64,000 nt of DNA from Gp6-AA40 sp035571515 (GCA_035571515.1 DATNCQ010000141.1:1-64000); one strand, 5' to 3'. Shown: positions 1-8,951, counted from the stretch's first letter. The notes: generated from the letters alone by a model not told the origin. Numbers and translations are program-made.

Positions 1-1386
1 GACGAGGCGCTCGGCAAGCCGGTGCAGGTCGAGGTCGCTGTTGAGATCCCTCGCAAACCCGACGAGGGCGCGCCTGTAATCGTACCGGTCCCGGTAGAAG
101 GCGCGGTCGAGGGCGTTCTGGACGGCGTTTTTCACAGGCGGGGCGAGCAGCAGCGCCACCAGCGTCGCGAGAAACGCAATCACCCAATTGTGTTCCTGAT
201 CGCCCTTCAACCAGACACGCTCGACGCCCTGCAACATCAGCGCGTAGATCGCCACGATTGCCACGAGCGCGGCGGCGTACACCAGCGCGCGCTTGACGAT
301 CACCTCGATGTCCATCAGGCGATAGCGGACGATCGCGGACGCGTAGGCGAGCGGAATCAACCCGAGCGGGATGGCCGACAGCTGCATCGGCAGCGTGGTG
401 TTGACGCCGAACGCATACGGCAGCGCGTAGCCGAGCGCGAACGGGGTGCCGCCGAGCGCCGTGCCCCAGGCGATCCATCGCAGCTGGCGGCGGCCCGTGA
501 TCGAGCGGACCTCCGTCAGCGCGCGTGCCAGCGCGGCGAGCCCTGCGATGAGACATCCGGCGAGGTAGAGGAACTCGAACCGGTCGAGCGTCTCGAGCGC
601 ACGCACCGATGCGGCGGCGCTGCCGCCGCCCCGCGCGAGCGCGACGATGTGCGCGATGCCGAGAAGCGCGGCCGGCACATAGACGAGCGGAACGATGACA
701 CGGCCGACGCGACCGGCGGTCCAGCGCCGGGCGCGCTCGGGAAAGACCAGCGTGAAGTGGAGGAACAGCGGCGGCAGCAGCAGCATCGACACCGCGTCGC
801 CCCAGTAGAACACCCAGTCGAGACGATCGAGCCGGCCGCTGAACGAGAAGGTGAAGACCCCGAAGAAGGCGACCGCGAGCCAGAAGAAATGCAGCGTCGC
901 CGGGTCGCGCGGCCGCCGCAGGCGTACAGCCGCGCCGACCACCAGCGTGAAGATGCCGACGGCCGCGAGGAAGAAGTACAGCGCGCGCGGACCGCTCGGG
1001 ATGGGCGCGATGCGGACGTCCACGACCTCGCGCGTGCCGAGACGCAGGATGGTGTAGCGTGCGGTCTGCCCGGCCGCGGCGCCCTGCAACAGCTGCTCGA
1101 TGTCCGCGACCTGCTGGACGGGGCGGTCATCGATGGCCAGCAGCAGGTCCCCGCGCCGGATGCCGACCGCCGCCGCCGAGGTGCCGCGCGCGATATCCGA
1201 CGCGACGACCCCGTCGGCCTGCGCCGTCCAGAGCACCCCGTCTTCGACGGCATGCCACGTCGCGCGCGCCGAGATGTTGGCGATGCCGAGGCACAACAGC
1301 GCGCTGGCGAGGACGACCGGGAGGACGGGCCCTCCCCATGGCGTCCATGCACGTGACGCGTCCGAGCTTCGCCGAACGTTTCTCAT
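1..1386 (-). CDS. PDZ-domain membrane sensor, probable histidine kinase (3' part beyond window)
   Basis: The frame opens at an ATG at 1386 and runs 462 codons to the window edge without a stop, so only the N-terminal part is seen. An N-terminal membrane segment (about residues 20-42) is followed by a PDZ-like domain at about 50-125 with the carboxylate-loop-like stretch GIRRGDLLLAIDDRPV. About seven hydrophobic segments follow, and then the stretch NALDRAFYRDRYDYRRAL. That order (TM, PDZ, multi-TM, then a segment leading to GAF and HisKA domains) is known from acidobacterial sensor kinases. The catalytic kinase domain is not visible, so the kinase call is inference; a membrane sensor with PDZ is what the sequence shows. 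Confidence 0.7.
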   Translation of the reverse strand, partial: MRNVRRSSDASRAWTPWGGPVLPVVLASALLCLGIANISARATWHAVEDGVLWTAQADGVVASDIARGTSAAAVGIRRGDLLLAIDDRPVQQVADIEQLLQGAAAGQTARYTILRLGTREVVDVRIAPIPSGPRALYFFLAAVGIFTLVVGAAVRLRRPRDPATLHFFWLAVAFFGVFTFSFSGRLDRLDWVFYWGDAVSMLLLPPLFLHFTLVFPERARRWTAGRVGRVIVPLVYVPAALLGIAHIVALARGGGSAAASVRALETLDRFEFLYLAGCLIAGLAALARALTEVRSITGRRQLRWIAWGTALGGTPFALGYALPYAFGVNTTLPMQLSAIPLGLIPLAYASAIVRYRLMDIEVIVKRALVYAAALVAIVAIYALMLQGVERVWLKGDQEHNWVIAFLATLVALLLAPPVKNAVQNALDRAFYRDRYDYRRALVGFARDLNSDLDLHRLAERLV

Positions 1387-1567
1387 CCCTTGGGCCCGAC
1401 CGATGACACGCCGGGTGCGTGGAGGGGCAGCAAACGATATACCACCACCGAGTGGATCTTGCACGTCGTAACTCAATGGAAATCAGCTACTTACCGTGGA
1501 TCAAGGATATCAGAACCGCGCGGATCCAACAGGGGGGAACCCCCATCCAAGCGGATGGAGGTCGGCC

Positions 1568-1614
1568 GGCGGGTCCGCTCGCGCGTGACGAGTCCTGCGC
1601 AAGCGGGACCCGCC
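1568..1614. repeat. GC-rich intergenic inverted repeat
   Basis: Arms GGCGGGTCCGCT (1568-1579) and AGCGGGACCCGCC (1602-1614) pair with a single bulge. The element lies in the 288-nt gene-free stretch 1387-1674, between the 5' end of the sensor gene and the 3' end of the barrel gene. The same stretch holds further small hairpins (GGGGG-GAA-CCCCC near 1531, CATCC-AAGC-GGATG near 1544) but no supported gene. It may end transcription from the barrel gene. Confidence 0.5.
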
Positions 1615-1674
1615 CCACGTACGTAGGGTGGGTGCCGCCGGAGTATCGAGCTGGGCCGACGGCGGACCCGCCGA

Positions 1675-3567
1675 TCAGAACCGGACGGTCACGCCGCCAA
1701 CGACGTGCTTGGGAGGGCGCACAACCTGGAGTTCGTCGTACACGGAGGCATCGAGGACATCCTCGTGGAAGAGGTTCCGGACGGCGACGAGCATCTCCCA
1801 CTGCGCCGAAGCGAAGTTGAGGAAGGGAAGCGCCTGGCTCACTTCGACGTCGAACCGCGAGCCGACCTGCGGGCGCAGGGTGGTCGCGTAGGGCCGGGCG
1901 AAGCCCGAGTTGATCTTGTAGATCACCAACACGCGCGTATCGAGGCGCGGCACCTCGCTCTCGATCGAGGTGGTCAGGTCGCGCAGTTGCTCGAACTGCC
2001 GGCGGATGGCCGACGGCATCACGAGCGCGACGCGCGCCGAGCCGGGTGACGGCCGCAGCCACTCGGCGTCAGTCTGCGTGTAGTCGACGGAGGCGTGAAT
2101 GGAGTCGGCCACGGTGCGGCTGATGCTGACGCCCCAGCCGCGCGCATCCACGTCGCCGGCATTGCCGACGTAGTAGTGGCCGATATTGGCGCCGGCGGTG
2201 CTCGGCAGCGACACGCCAAAGAGCGTCACCAGCTGATCGTTCACCTGCTGGCGGAACACACGCATCCCGATGACGACGTCGTCGGCAATCGGCTGCTCCG
2301 CGGCAACCTCCATGTGGTTGATTTGCTCGGGATGGAATCCCGCGCGTGTCGACACCGGTGAGAACGTGCGGCCCGGCGCCACCCAGACGCCGGTGGACGG
2401 CAGCATGAATTCCTGCGCGCCGGGCGCCATCTCGCGCCGCGAGAGCGTGCCGCGCAGCCGCAGCGAGCCGCGCGGCAGCGGCATGACGGTGATGCTGGCC
2501 TTCGGGCTGAACAGCGTTTCGTGCGCCAGGTAGTCGTAGCGCGCGTAGCGGGCGCCGTAGCTGATGTCGAGCCGCGGCGTGATGGCCCAGCGGTCGAACG
2601 CGTACATGTCGCCCGCGTTGCGCCGGCCGTCGGCCATCGCGGCGAGCGCGTCGGCGTTGCCGCCGAGATAGCGCTGCATCGCGTACGATATCCCCGCGCG
2701 ATAGTTGTGCGACGAGCCGACGGGCTGCCACGAGTAGGACCCGGCGACGATCCACGACGAGAGATCACCCTGCGTCGTTCCGCCGCGCACGTCCCACTTG
2801 CCGGTCGTCGTCGGCGCCGTCAGCGTGACGAACGCGACGCTGCTCGGCAAGCCGTTCTGTAGCGAGAACAGGTTCTGCGGCCGGTCGAAGGACGTGCTCG
2901 TCAGCAGGTTGATTTGCCCGTTCAGCGGAAGGTCGGAGATGAAGTCGGAGGCGAAGCGAACCGGGTTGCCGAGGGCCTTCGCCAGCGCGGTGAGCGAATC
3001 CTCCATGAAGGAGCTGTCGTTGCCGGCCGGCAGAATCCCGCCATCGACATCCTTCAGCACGCTCCGCCGGATGTGGCGAAGCCGCCACGCGAGCTCGCTG
3101 TGGTCTTCGTGGTCGGTGTCGCCGGAGACCGCCTCGGCGTCGGTGTCGCCGCCGCCGACGCCAGCCTGCAGGACCTGCGGCTGATCCGCCTTGCCGGTCG
3201 CCTTGGTCAGCGCGATCGAGATGTCGCGGGAGGAAACCGGGACCTGGACGATTCGCGCGCGGGCGGCCGTATAACCCTGCAGGTGCGCCCGGACCAGGTA
3301 GGGGCCCGACGGCAGGTCGCGAAGCACGAAATGGCCGCTCCGGTCGGACACGGCGAAGGCGCTCGTGCCACCGAGCGCCGAGATCACGACGCCGGCCAGG
3401 GGCTGCGAACGCTCGTCCACGACCGTTCCGCGCAGTTCCGCGGCGGTGAGGGCGACAATCTGGGGAACTGATGAGGAGACGGGGCGAGGAGCGACCTGGG
3501 CGAGGGACATGGCGGGACTTAACAGTCCCGCCAGCATCACGAGCAACGCCTGCAGGCGCACCTTCAC
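1675..3567 (-). CDS. TonB-dependent-receptor-like outer-membrane protein with carboxypeptidase-regulatory-like domain
   Basis: 630 residues from a GTG start at 3567. A signal peptide (about 1-23, ending LSLAQ) is followed at about 42-115 by a carboxypeptidase-regulatory-like beta-sandwich (RGTVVDERSQPLAG, then DRSGHFVLRDLPSGPYLVRA). The rest is rich in alternating beta-strand patterns and ends in Phe (GGVTVRF), as outer-membrane barrels do. At 630 residues it is short for an Oar/SusC-type protein, and I cannot place a normal plug domain between the sandwich and the barrel. It could be a plug-less barrel in which the sandwich faces the periplasm. The substrate is unknown. Confidence 0.75.
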   Translation of the reverse strand: MKVRLQALLVMLAGLLSPAMSLAQVAPRPVSSSVPQIVALTAAELRGTVVDERSQPLAGVVISALGGTSAFAVSDRSGHFVLRDLPSGPYLVRAHLQGYTAARARIVQVPVSSRDISIALTKATGKADQPQVLQAGVGGGDTDAEAVSGDTDHEDHSELAWRLRHIRRSVLKDVDGGILPAGNDSSFMEDSLTALAKALGNPVRFASDFISDLPLNGQINLLTSTSFDRPQNLFSLQNGLPSSVAFVTLTAPTTTGKWDVRGGTTQGDLSSWIVAGSYSWQPVGSSHNYRAGISYAMQRYLGGNADALAAMADGRRNAGDMYAFDRWAITPRLDISYGARYARYDYLAHETLFSPKASITVMPLPRGSLRLRGTLSRREMAPGAQEFMLPSTGVWVAPGRTFSPVSTRAGFHPEQINHMEVAAEQPIADDVVIGMRVFRQQVNDQLVTLFGVSLPSTAGANIGHYYVGNAGDVDARGWGVSISRTVADSIHASVDYTQTDAEWLRPSPGSARVALVMPSAIRRQFEQLRDLTTSIESEVPRLDTRVLVIYKINSGFARPYATTLRPQVGSRFDVEVSQALPFLNFASAQWEMLVAVRNLFHEDVLDASVYDELQVVRPPKHVVGGVTVRF

Positions 3568-3589
3568 ATCTTACGCCTTTGCCGCGACT

Positions 3590-4618
3590 TTACGATGCCG
3601 CCACCGTAAAGTTGACGTTCTGCGTCACCGTCTTCCCGGACGGCTTATCCGTAATCTTGATCTCCAGGCGGTAGTCGCCCGGCGCAAAGCTCGTCAACGG
3701 CACTTCCAGGAAGTTCGGGATACCCATGGCGACGGTGTACGGGCTCTGCGCGTTCACGGCCTGCGGCTGCGTCTTGTTGAAGAACTTCTCGCCCTCCGCC
3801 GTCTTCTGGTTGAAGGTGTTTTCGACGTTCAGGTCGGGCTTGCCCGCCGCGTCACCGGTGGCGCCATACACCCAGTAGACGACGCTCAGCGTGTCGGTTT
3901 TCTTGTACTTCCCGTCTCTCGACGGCGTGATCTGCATCTGTCCGAAGATGTACGGGTCGTCGTCCGCGGACTTGCCCGCCGCCGCCGGCCCGATGCCGCT
4001 CGACAGGAGCATGCTGCTGGTCGCCAGATCCGGCTTGTTGTAGTCGGGGACGCTCAGGTCCTTTTTCAGCAGGCCGACGCGCGGCGTGTAGTTCTTGTCG
4101 ACCTTCTCGACCGTCCCCTTGTCCTTGATCGCGATGTAGACGTCGTAGTCGCCCGGCTTCACCTGCACGTAGCGCGCGAGCTTGCCATCGGCGCCAATCG
4201 TGGGGAAGTCGAACCGCTCGAACGCCGGCGCCGGACCCGCGTTCTTGTCCTTGCTGTTCTTCGCCGGCGCCGCGGGCGCAGCGGCCTTGTCGAAGACCGC
4301 GAGATAGACCGCCGAGTTCGGCGCCGCGAGCTGGCTCTTGTCCACCGTCAGCGTGAACGGGACGTAGGTCGAGCCGTCTGGTGCACGGAAGAAGTGATTG
4401 GAGTCCCACGTCACCGAGATACCTGAAGCCGGTGGCGCACTACGGCTCGCCGCGAGGCCGTCCACGATGTTCACTAGCGTGTCGAAGTCAACCTGCTCCG
4501 CCTTGCTGCGTTTGACTTCTTTCTTGGGGTCCGCCTTCTGGGCCAGCAGCGCAGAAGAGCCCAGCCCCATGGTCAGCGCAACGCAGAGAGCACCGATGCC
4601 TCTCATCTTCTTCTTCAT
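3590..4618 (-). CDS. secreted protein of unknown function
   Basis: 342 residues. The frame is open further upstream, but the ATG at 4618 is preferred: it is preceded by a good ribosome-binding sequence (GGGAGAGAGGC) and begins a clear signal peptide, MKKKMRGIGALCVALTMGLG, ending near LLAQ. The mature part has no cysteine clusters or catalytic signature I recognise. A beta-sandwich-like C-terminus (FAPGDYRLEIKITDKPSGKT) resembles C-terminal domains of acidobacterial secreted proteins found beside vWA and GWxTD proteins. It lies 22 bp downstream of the barrel gene and may share its transcription. Function unknown. Confidence 0.75.
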   Translation of the reverse strand: MKKKMRGIGALCVALTMGLGSSALLAQKADPKKEVKRSKAEQVDFDTLVNIVDGLAASRSAPPASGISVTWDSNHFFRAPDGSTYVPFTLTVDKSQLAAPNSAVYLAVFDKAAAPAAPAKNSKDKNAGPAPAFERFDFPTIGADGKLARYVQVKPGDYDVYIAIKDKGTVEKVDKNYTPRVGLLKKDLSVPDYNKPDLATSSMLLSSGIGPAAAGKSADDDPYIFGQMQITPSRDGKYKKTDTLSVVYWVYGATGDAAGKPDLNVENTFNQKTAEGEKFFNKTQPQAVNAQSPYTVAMGIPNFLEVPLTSFAPGDYRLEIKITDKPSGKTVTQNVNFTVAAS

Positions 4619-4750
4619 GCCTCTCTCCCGAAGTGAACGGGGGTCGTACCGAACCAGCTGAAACCGCTGTCGGGGAACTGTGAAGAACCGAATCCGATGA
4701 TCATAGGGATTCGTTCCCGGGTAAGTCAAACAATCACCATGCTATTATCG

Positions 4751-4794
4751 CTGGCCCAGCACAGGACGGACGCTGAAGCGGTCCGTCTGGCCAG
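4751..4794. repeat. nested intergenic hairpin
   Basis: Outer arms CTGGCC (4751-4756) and GGCCAG (4789-4794) enclose inner arms GACGGAC (4765-4771) and GTCCGTC (4781-4787) around the loop GC-TGAA-GC. It sits in the 251-bp gap between the divergent genes at 4618 and 4870. The TGAA loop matches other hairpins in this window (22324, 36281). Confidence 0.5.
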
Positions 4795-4869
4795 CACTGT
4801 TTCGTCCGGTCGCTGCGCGACCTGACGAGGCGCACGAACAGGTGCGGGCCTCGGCCGGGGCCGCTACCC

Positions 4870-6159
4870 ATGGAACTCGACGATATCCTGGTCATCCTGC
4901 TCGCCGGGGGAGTAGGAGAGCGCCTGTACCCGCTCACCAAAGAGCGCGCCAAGCCGGCCGTCTACTTCGGCGGTCCGTACCGGATCATCGACTTCACGCT
5001 GAGCAACTGCATCAACTCGGGGCTGCGGCACATCTACATCGCGACGCAGTACAAGTCGCTGTCGCTCAACCGCCACATCCGCATGGGGTGGAACGTCGTC
5101 TCCGAGGAACTGGGCGAGTTCATCGAGATCCTGCCGCCGCAGAAACGCGTCGGCGAGCACTGGTACCTGGGCACCGCGGACGCCGTCTACCAGAACCTCT
5201 ACTCGATCACCCGCGAGTCGGCGAGCCACATCATCGTCCTGTCGGGCGATCACGTCTACAAGATGGACTACGCCAAGATGCTGCGGTTCCACATCGACAG
5301 GAACGCCGACGCGACGATTGCGACGATCGAGGTGCCGCTCGCCGACGTCTCGCGCTTCGGCATCATCAGCATCGACGAGACCGAGCGCGTGATCGGGTTC
5401 GAGGAGAAGCCGCAGCACACCAGGGGCGCACCCGGCGCGCCGGACAGCGCGCTCGCCTCGATGGGGATCTACATCTTCCGCGCGGACGTGCTCGCGCGCG
5501 CGCTCGAAGAGGATGCGGCGCGCGCCGACAGCCAGCACGACTTCGGGCGCAACATCATCCCCTCCCTCATCCAGTCGTCCCCGGTCTACTCCTACCGCTT
5601 CTACGACGAGAACAAGAAGGCCGCGAAGTACTGGCGCGACATCGGGACGCTCGACGCCTACTTCGAGGCGAGCATGGACCTCTGCCAGGTCAACCCAGAG
5701 TTCAACCTCTACGACCCGGAATGGCCGCTGCGCACCTACCAGCCGCAGGCGCCGCCGGCCAAGTTCGTCTTCGCCGCGGAGGGGCGGCGGTGCGGCCAGG
5801 CCCTCGACTCGATCATCTCCGGCGGCTGCATTATCTCGGGCAGCCGCGTCACGGGGAGCATCCTCTGCCCCAATGTCCGCGTGCACAGCTTCTGCGAGAT
5901 CGAGCAGTCGATCCTGATGCCCGGCGTCCGCGTCGGGCGCCACGCCCGGCTGCGGCGGACCATCGTCGACCGCGACGTGCTGATTCCACGCGGCGCGCTC
6001 ATCGGATATAACGTCGAGGAGGATCGGCGGCGCCACACGATGACCGAGGGCGGCATCGTGATTGTGACGGCGGACGACGAGCCGCTCATCGGACCGATCA
6101 CGGAGGAGGCGCTGCGCGCCGAGGCGGAAGCGGACCGCGGCGGCGCGGCACACGCGTAG
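4870..6159 (+). CDS. glgC: glucose-1-phosphate adenylyltransferase
   Basis: 429 residues, the usual length for GlgC. It makes ADP-glucose from ATP and glucose-1-phosphate, the committed step of glycogen synthesis. The N-terminal nucleotidyltransferase fold shows LLAGGVGERLYPLTKERAKP, with the PYRIIDFTLSN and IDEKP-like EEKPQH segments. The C-terminal half has the left-handed beta-helix pattern seen at SIISGGCIISGSRVTGS. The ATG at 4870 has only weak upstream purines. Downstream eno and gpmA run in the same direction (57- and 15-bp gaps), suggesting a carbon-storage/glycolysis cluster. malQ, which acts on glucans, is at 44522-46147 in this window. Confidence 0.95.
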   Translation: MELDDILVILLAGGVGERLYPLTKERAKPAVYFGGPYRIIDFTLSNCINSGLRHIYIATQYKSLSLNRHIRMGWNVVSEELGEFIEILPPQKRVGEHWYLGTADAVYQNLYSITRESASHIIVLSGDHVYKMDYAKMLRFHIDRNADATIATIEVPLADVSRFGIISIDETERVIGFEEKPQHTRGAPGAPDSALASMGIYIFRADVLARALEEDAARADSQHDFGRNIIPSLIQSSPVYSYRFYDENKKAAKYWRDIGTLDAYFEASMDLCQVNPEFNLYDPEWPLRTYQPQAPPAKFVFAAEGRRCGQALDSIISGGCIISGSRVTGSILCPNVRVHSFCEIEQSILMPGVRVGRHARLRRTIVDRDVLIPRGALIGYNVEEDRRRHTMTEGGIVIVTADDEPLIGPITEEALRAEAEADRGGAAHA

Positions 6160-6199
6160 CGGGATTCAGGCCGGGATTCGGGATCCGGGATCCGGGATC
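6160..6199. repeat. heptamer tandem array, unit CGGGATY
   Basis: One unit lies at 6160-6166, then after a 5-nt step four consecutive 7-bp units at 6172-6199 (CGGGATT followed by three CGGGATC). The array fills nearly the whole glgC-eno gap and ends 17 nt before the eno start codon. It is one of seven period-7 arrays in the window. Confidence 0.8.
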
Positions 6200-6216
6200 C
6201 GACCGGAGCACGACTC

Positions 6217-7521
6217 ATGAAGATCACGAAGGTTCACGCGCGCGAGATTCTCGATTCGCGCGGCAATCCCACCATCGAAGTCGAGGTCACGGCGGGCAGC
6301 GCGTCGGGACGCGCAGCCGTGCCGTCGGGCGCATCGACCGGCGAGCGCGAAGCGCTCGAGCTCCGCGACGGCGACAAGGCGCGCTACCTGGGGAAGGGCG
6401 TCCGCACGGCGGTCGCGAACGTCAACGGCGAGATCGCCAGGGCGATCGTCGGCGCCGACCTCGACCAGCGCGCGCTCGACGAGAAGATGATCGCGCTCGA
6501 CGGCACGCCGGCCAAGAGCCGGCTCGGCGCCAACGCGCTGCTCGGCGTGTCGATGGCGGCGACGAGAGCGGGCGCGGCGGCCGAGGGGCGGCCGCTCTAC
6601 GAATACATCGCGCAGCTGGCAGGCCGGACCGAGGGCGCCTACACCCTGCCGGTGCCGATGATGAACATCCTCAACGGCGGCGCCCATGCCGACAGCAGCG
6701 TCGACCTGCAGGAGTTCATGGTGATGCCCATCGGCCTGCCCACCTTCGCCGAGGCGCTGCGGGCGGGCGTCGAGATCTTCCACGCGCTGCGCGCGATCCT
6801 CAAGAAGGCCGGTCATTCGACCGGCGTCGGCGACGAGGGCGGGTTCGCGCCGAACCTGAAGTCGAACCGCGAGGCGCTCGACATGGTGCTGCAGGCTGTC
6901 GCCAAGGCGGGGTATGCGGCCGGCGAGAACGTCTTCCTCGCGCTCGACGTGGCGTCGAGCGAGCTGTGGGACAACGGCAAGTACGTGTTCAGGAAGTCGG
7001 GGGAGCCGACGCGAACCTCCGCGCAGATGATCGATCTGTGGACGGACTGGGTGCGGCAGTACCCAATTGTCTCCATCGAGGACGGCCTCGCCGAAGGGGA
7101 CTGGGAAGGCTGGAAGGCGCTGACGCGCGCGCTCGGCGACCGCGTGCAGCTCGTGGGCGACGACGTGTTCGTGACCAACCCGGCGATCCTGAAGCAGGGC
7201 ATCGCCGACAAGGTGGGCAACGCGCTCCTGGTCAAGCTGAATCAGATCGGCACGGTCGCCGAGACGCTCGATGCCATCGACATGGCGAGGCGTGCCGGCT
7301 ACGGCACGATCATCTCGCACCGGTCCGGGGAGACCGAGGACAGCACGATCGCCGACCTGGCGGCGGGGACGTCGGCGGGCCAGATCAAGACCGGCTCGGC
7401 GAGCCGCAGCGATCGCGTGGCGAAGTACAACCAGCTGCTGCGGATCGAGGAGGAACTCGGCGCGGCGGCGAAATATGCGGGCCGAACCGCGATTCGGCAG
7501 CTGTCAGTCAGGTCCGCCTGA
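6217..7521 (+). CDS. eno: enolase
   Basis: 434 residues, standard enolase length. It converts 2-phosphoglycerate to phosphoenolpyruvate in lower glycolysis, in the cytoplasm. The N-terminal capping domain begins VHAREILDSRGNPTIEVEV. The Ser-loop is visible (GAST), as are the metal ligands in VFLALDVASSE, SIEDGLAEGDW and LVGDDVFVTN, the catalytic Lys in LLVKLNQIGTV, and SHRSGETED. The ATG at 6217 lies just after the heptamer array. The gene is 15 bp ahead of gpmA, which catalyses the preceding reaction, so the two are probably co-transcribed. Confidence 0.97.
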   Translation: MKITKVHAREILDSRGNPTIEVEVTAGSASGRAAVPSGASTGEREALELRDGDKARYLGKGVRTAVANVNGEIARAIVGADLDQRALDEKMIALDGTPAKSRLGANALLGVSMAATRAGAAAEGRPLYEYIAQLAGRTEGAYTLPVPMMNILNGGAHADSSVDLQEFMVMPIGLPTFAEALRAGVEIFHALRAILKKAGHSTGVGDEGGFAPNLKSNREALDMVLQAVAKAGYAAGENVFLALDVASSELWDNGKYVFRKSGEPTRTSAQMIDLWTDWVRQYPIVSIEDGLAEGDWEGWKALTRALGDRVQLVGDDVFVTNPAILKQGIADKVGNALLVKLNQIGTVAETLDAIDMARRAGYGTIISHRSGETEDSTIADLAAGTSAGQIKTGSASRSDRVAKYNQLLRIEEELGAAAKYAGRTAIRQLSVRSA

Positions 7522-7536
7522 AGGCAACCTCCACTT

Positions 7537-8283
7537 ATGCATCGACTTGTCCTCCTTCGCCACGGCGAGAGCGTCTGGAACCAGGAGAACCGGTTCACCG
7601 GGTGGACCGACGTCGACCTGAACGAGAAGGGACGCGCGGAGGCGCGCGACGCCGGCCAGTTGATGGCGGCCGAGAAGTTCGAGTTCGACCTCGCGCACAC
7701 GTCGGTGCTCAAGCGCGCCATCCGCACGTTGTGGATCGCGATGGACGAAATGGACCTGCTGTGGGTGCCGGTCTACCGCTCGTGGCGGCTGAACGAACGG
7801 CACTACGGCGCGCTGCAGGGACTGAACAAGGCGGAAACCGCGGCTAAGCACGGCGAGGACCAGGTGAAGATCTGGCGGCGCAGCTACGACATCCCGCCGC
7901 CGCCGCTCGAGCCGAACGACCCGCGCCATCCTTCTCACGATCGCCGCTACGCGTCGCTCAAACGGTCGGAGCTGCCGCTGACCGAATCGCTGAAGGACAC
8001 GGTCGCGCGGTTCCTGCCGTACTGGCACGACACCATCGCGCCCGACATCCGCGCCGGAAAGAAGGTGCTGATCGCGGCGCATGGCAACAGCCTGCGCGCG
8101 CTCGTGAAGTACCTCGATAACGTGTCCGAGCAGGACATCCTGGAGCTGAACATCCCCACGGGGATCCCGCTCGTGTACCTGCTGAACGAAGACTTGAAGC
8201 CGCTGCAGAAGTTCTATCTGGGGAACCAGGCGGCGGTGCAGGCGAAGATGGCCGCGGTCGCGAACCAGGGAAAAGCGCGCTAG
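7537..8283 (+). CDS. gpmA: 2,3-bisphosphoglycerate-dependent phosphoglycerate mutase
   Basis: 248 residues, typical of the dPGM family. It interconverts 3- and 2-phosphoglycerate. The histidine-phosphatase signature LVLLRHGESVWNQENRFTGW carries the phospho-accepting His. The second catalytic His sits in VLIAAHGNSLRALVKYLD, and the dPGM-specific segment ERHYGALQGLNK is present. It is the last gene of the glgC-eno-gpmA run and is followed by a strong palindrome at 8310-8342 facing the convergent gene at 8364. Confidence 0.97.
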   Translation: MHRLVLLRHGESVWNQENRFTGWTDVDLNEKGRAEARDAGQLMAAEKFEFDLAHTSVLKRAIRTLWIAMDEMDLLWVPVYRSWRLNERHYGALQGLNKAETAAKHGEDQVKIWRRSYDIPPPPLEPNDPRHPSHDRRYASLKRSELPLTESLKDTVARFLPYWHDTIAPDIRAGKKVLIAAHGNSLRALVKYLDNVSEQDILELNIPTGIPLVYLLNEDLKPLQKFYLGNQAAVQAKMAAVANQGKAR

Positions 8284-8309
8284 CCGCGAAACTTCCCACG
8301 CCAAAAACG

Positions 8310-8342
8310 CCAACTCCCAAGGCGATGAACCTTGGGAGTTGG
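8310..8342. terminator. bidirectional hairpin between convergent genes
   Basis: A perfect 13-bp inverted repeat: arm CCAACTCCCAAGG at 8310-8322, 7-nt loop CGATGAA, complementary arm at 8330-8342. It lies between the converging gpmA (stop 8283) and the gene ending at 8364. It lacks a T-tract. It is also built of 7-bp units, see the repeat at 8331-8365. Confidence 0.6.
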
Positions 8343-8365
8343 ACACAGGTCGTTGGGAGTTGTCT
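8331..8365. repeat. heptamer tandem array, unit GTTGGGA
   Basis: Five 7-bp frames: CTTGGGA, GTTGGAC, ACAGGTC, GTTGGGA, GTTGTCT. The opposite strand upstream (about 8291-8322) shows the same period with CCCA cores, so the element is an inverted pair of heptamer arrays. Its right end overlaps the stop codon of the minus-strand gene ending at 8364. Confidence 0.65.
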
Positions 8366-8678
8366 AGTTCTGACCTTCGACGGTCGGCTCTTTTGCCTCG
8401 TCGGCGCCGATGCGCAGCGAACGGAGGAAGCGCTTGTCATTCGCCGTCAGCTCGAACGCGCGGCGCGCCGGCAGCAGGCGCGCAGGCGTGGTGATCTTGG
8501 TCACGGCCGCGCCATTGTTGCGGTTCACGAACCCCACGACGGCCTCGAGCGTCACCTTCATGTCGAATCCGGCTTCACGTGCCTTCGCGCGGCACGCTTC
8601 CACCTGGGGATTGTCGGCGACGGCAGCGGCGATCGCGTCGGCCAGCTCTTTTGCGAACCGGTTTACGACGTCATCCAT
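8364..8678 (-). CDS. small conserved-looking protein of unknown function
   Basis: 104 residues starting at the ATG at 8678, chosen because GAGGAGG lies at the right distance upstream; the frame is open further. The protein is helical and soluble-looking (MDDVVNRFAKELADAIAAAV at the start), with a basic middle and an acidic tail. There is no signal peptide, TM segment or recognised domain. It is preceded by the best sigma-70 promoter in the window (8824-8852), implying strong constitutive expression and a 5' leader of about 138 nt. I do not recognise the family. Confidence 0.7.
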   Translation of the reverse strand: MDDVVNRFAKELADAIAAAVADNPQVEACRAKAREAGFDMKVTLEAVVGFVNRNNGAAVTKITTPARLLPARRAFELTANDKRFLRSLRIGADEAKEPTVEGQN

Positions 8679-8799
8679 ACCTGCTTCCTCCTCAAACCGC
8701 CGCCGGGCCGGGAATCCGGGGCGTCTCCCGATCCGAAACTGCACTGGCCGGGGAGGCGTGGCAGGGATCGGGCGCCAAAGATGTTCATCTGTATGGGTT

Positions 8800-8818
8800 T
8801 AGCCTTATGGGAAGGCTA
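8800..8818 (-). promoter_or_regulatory. hairpin or operator at the predicted transcription start
   Basis: A perfect 7-bp inverted repeat TAGCCTT-ATGGG-AAGGCTA. It coincides with the start expected about 7 nt after the -10 box at 8824-8829, so it is either an operator over +1 or a 5'-terminal stem-loop of the transcript. Confidence 0.45.
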
Positions 8819-8823
8819 TCGGC

Positions 8824-8852
8824 ATTCTAGAGACGTTACTGTAGAGTGTCAA
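8824..8852 (-). promoter_or_regulatory. near-consensus sigma-70 promoter
   Basis: On the minus strand TTGACA (8852-8847) is followed by exactly 17 nt and TAGAAT (8829-8824). Five of six bases match at -10 and all six at -35. It points at the small gene starting at 8678. Confidence 0.75.
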
Positions 8853-8951
8853 CAAATGGGCCATTTTGGGCCTGTTTTTGCACGCCGCTGAACAGACGAC
8901 CTGCCTGCCTTGCACAACATTGCGTCGCCGGGAGGCCACAAGGGATTGGAG

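Noticed and set aside
8856..8880. GGGCC-ATTTTG-GGCCTGTTTTT as a rho-independent terminator
   Set aside because: Only a 4-bp self-complementary GGCC stem can form, and there is no plus-strand gene upstream that needs it.
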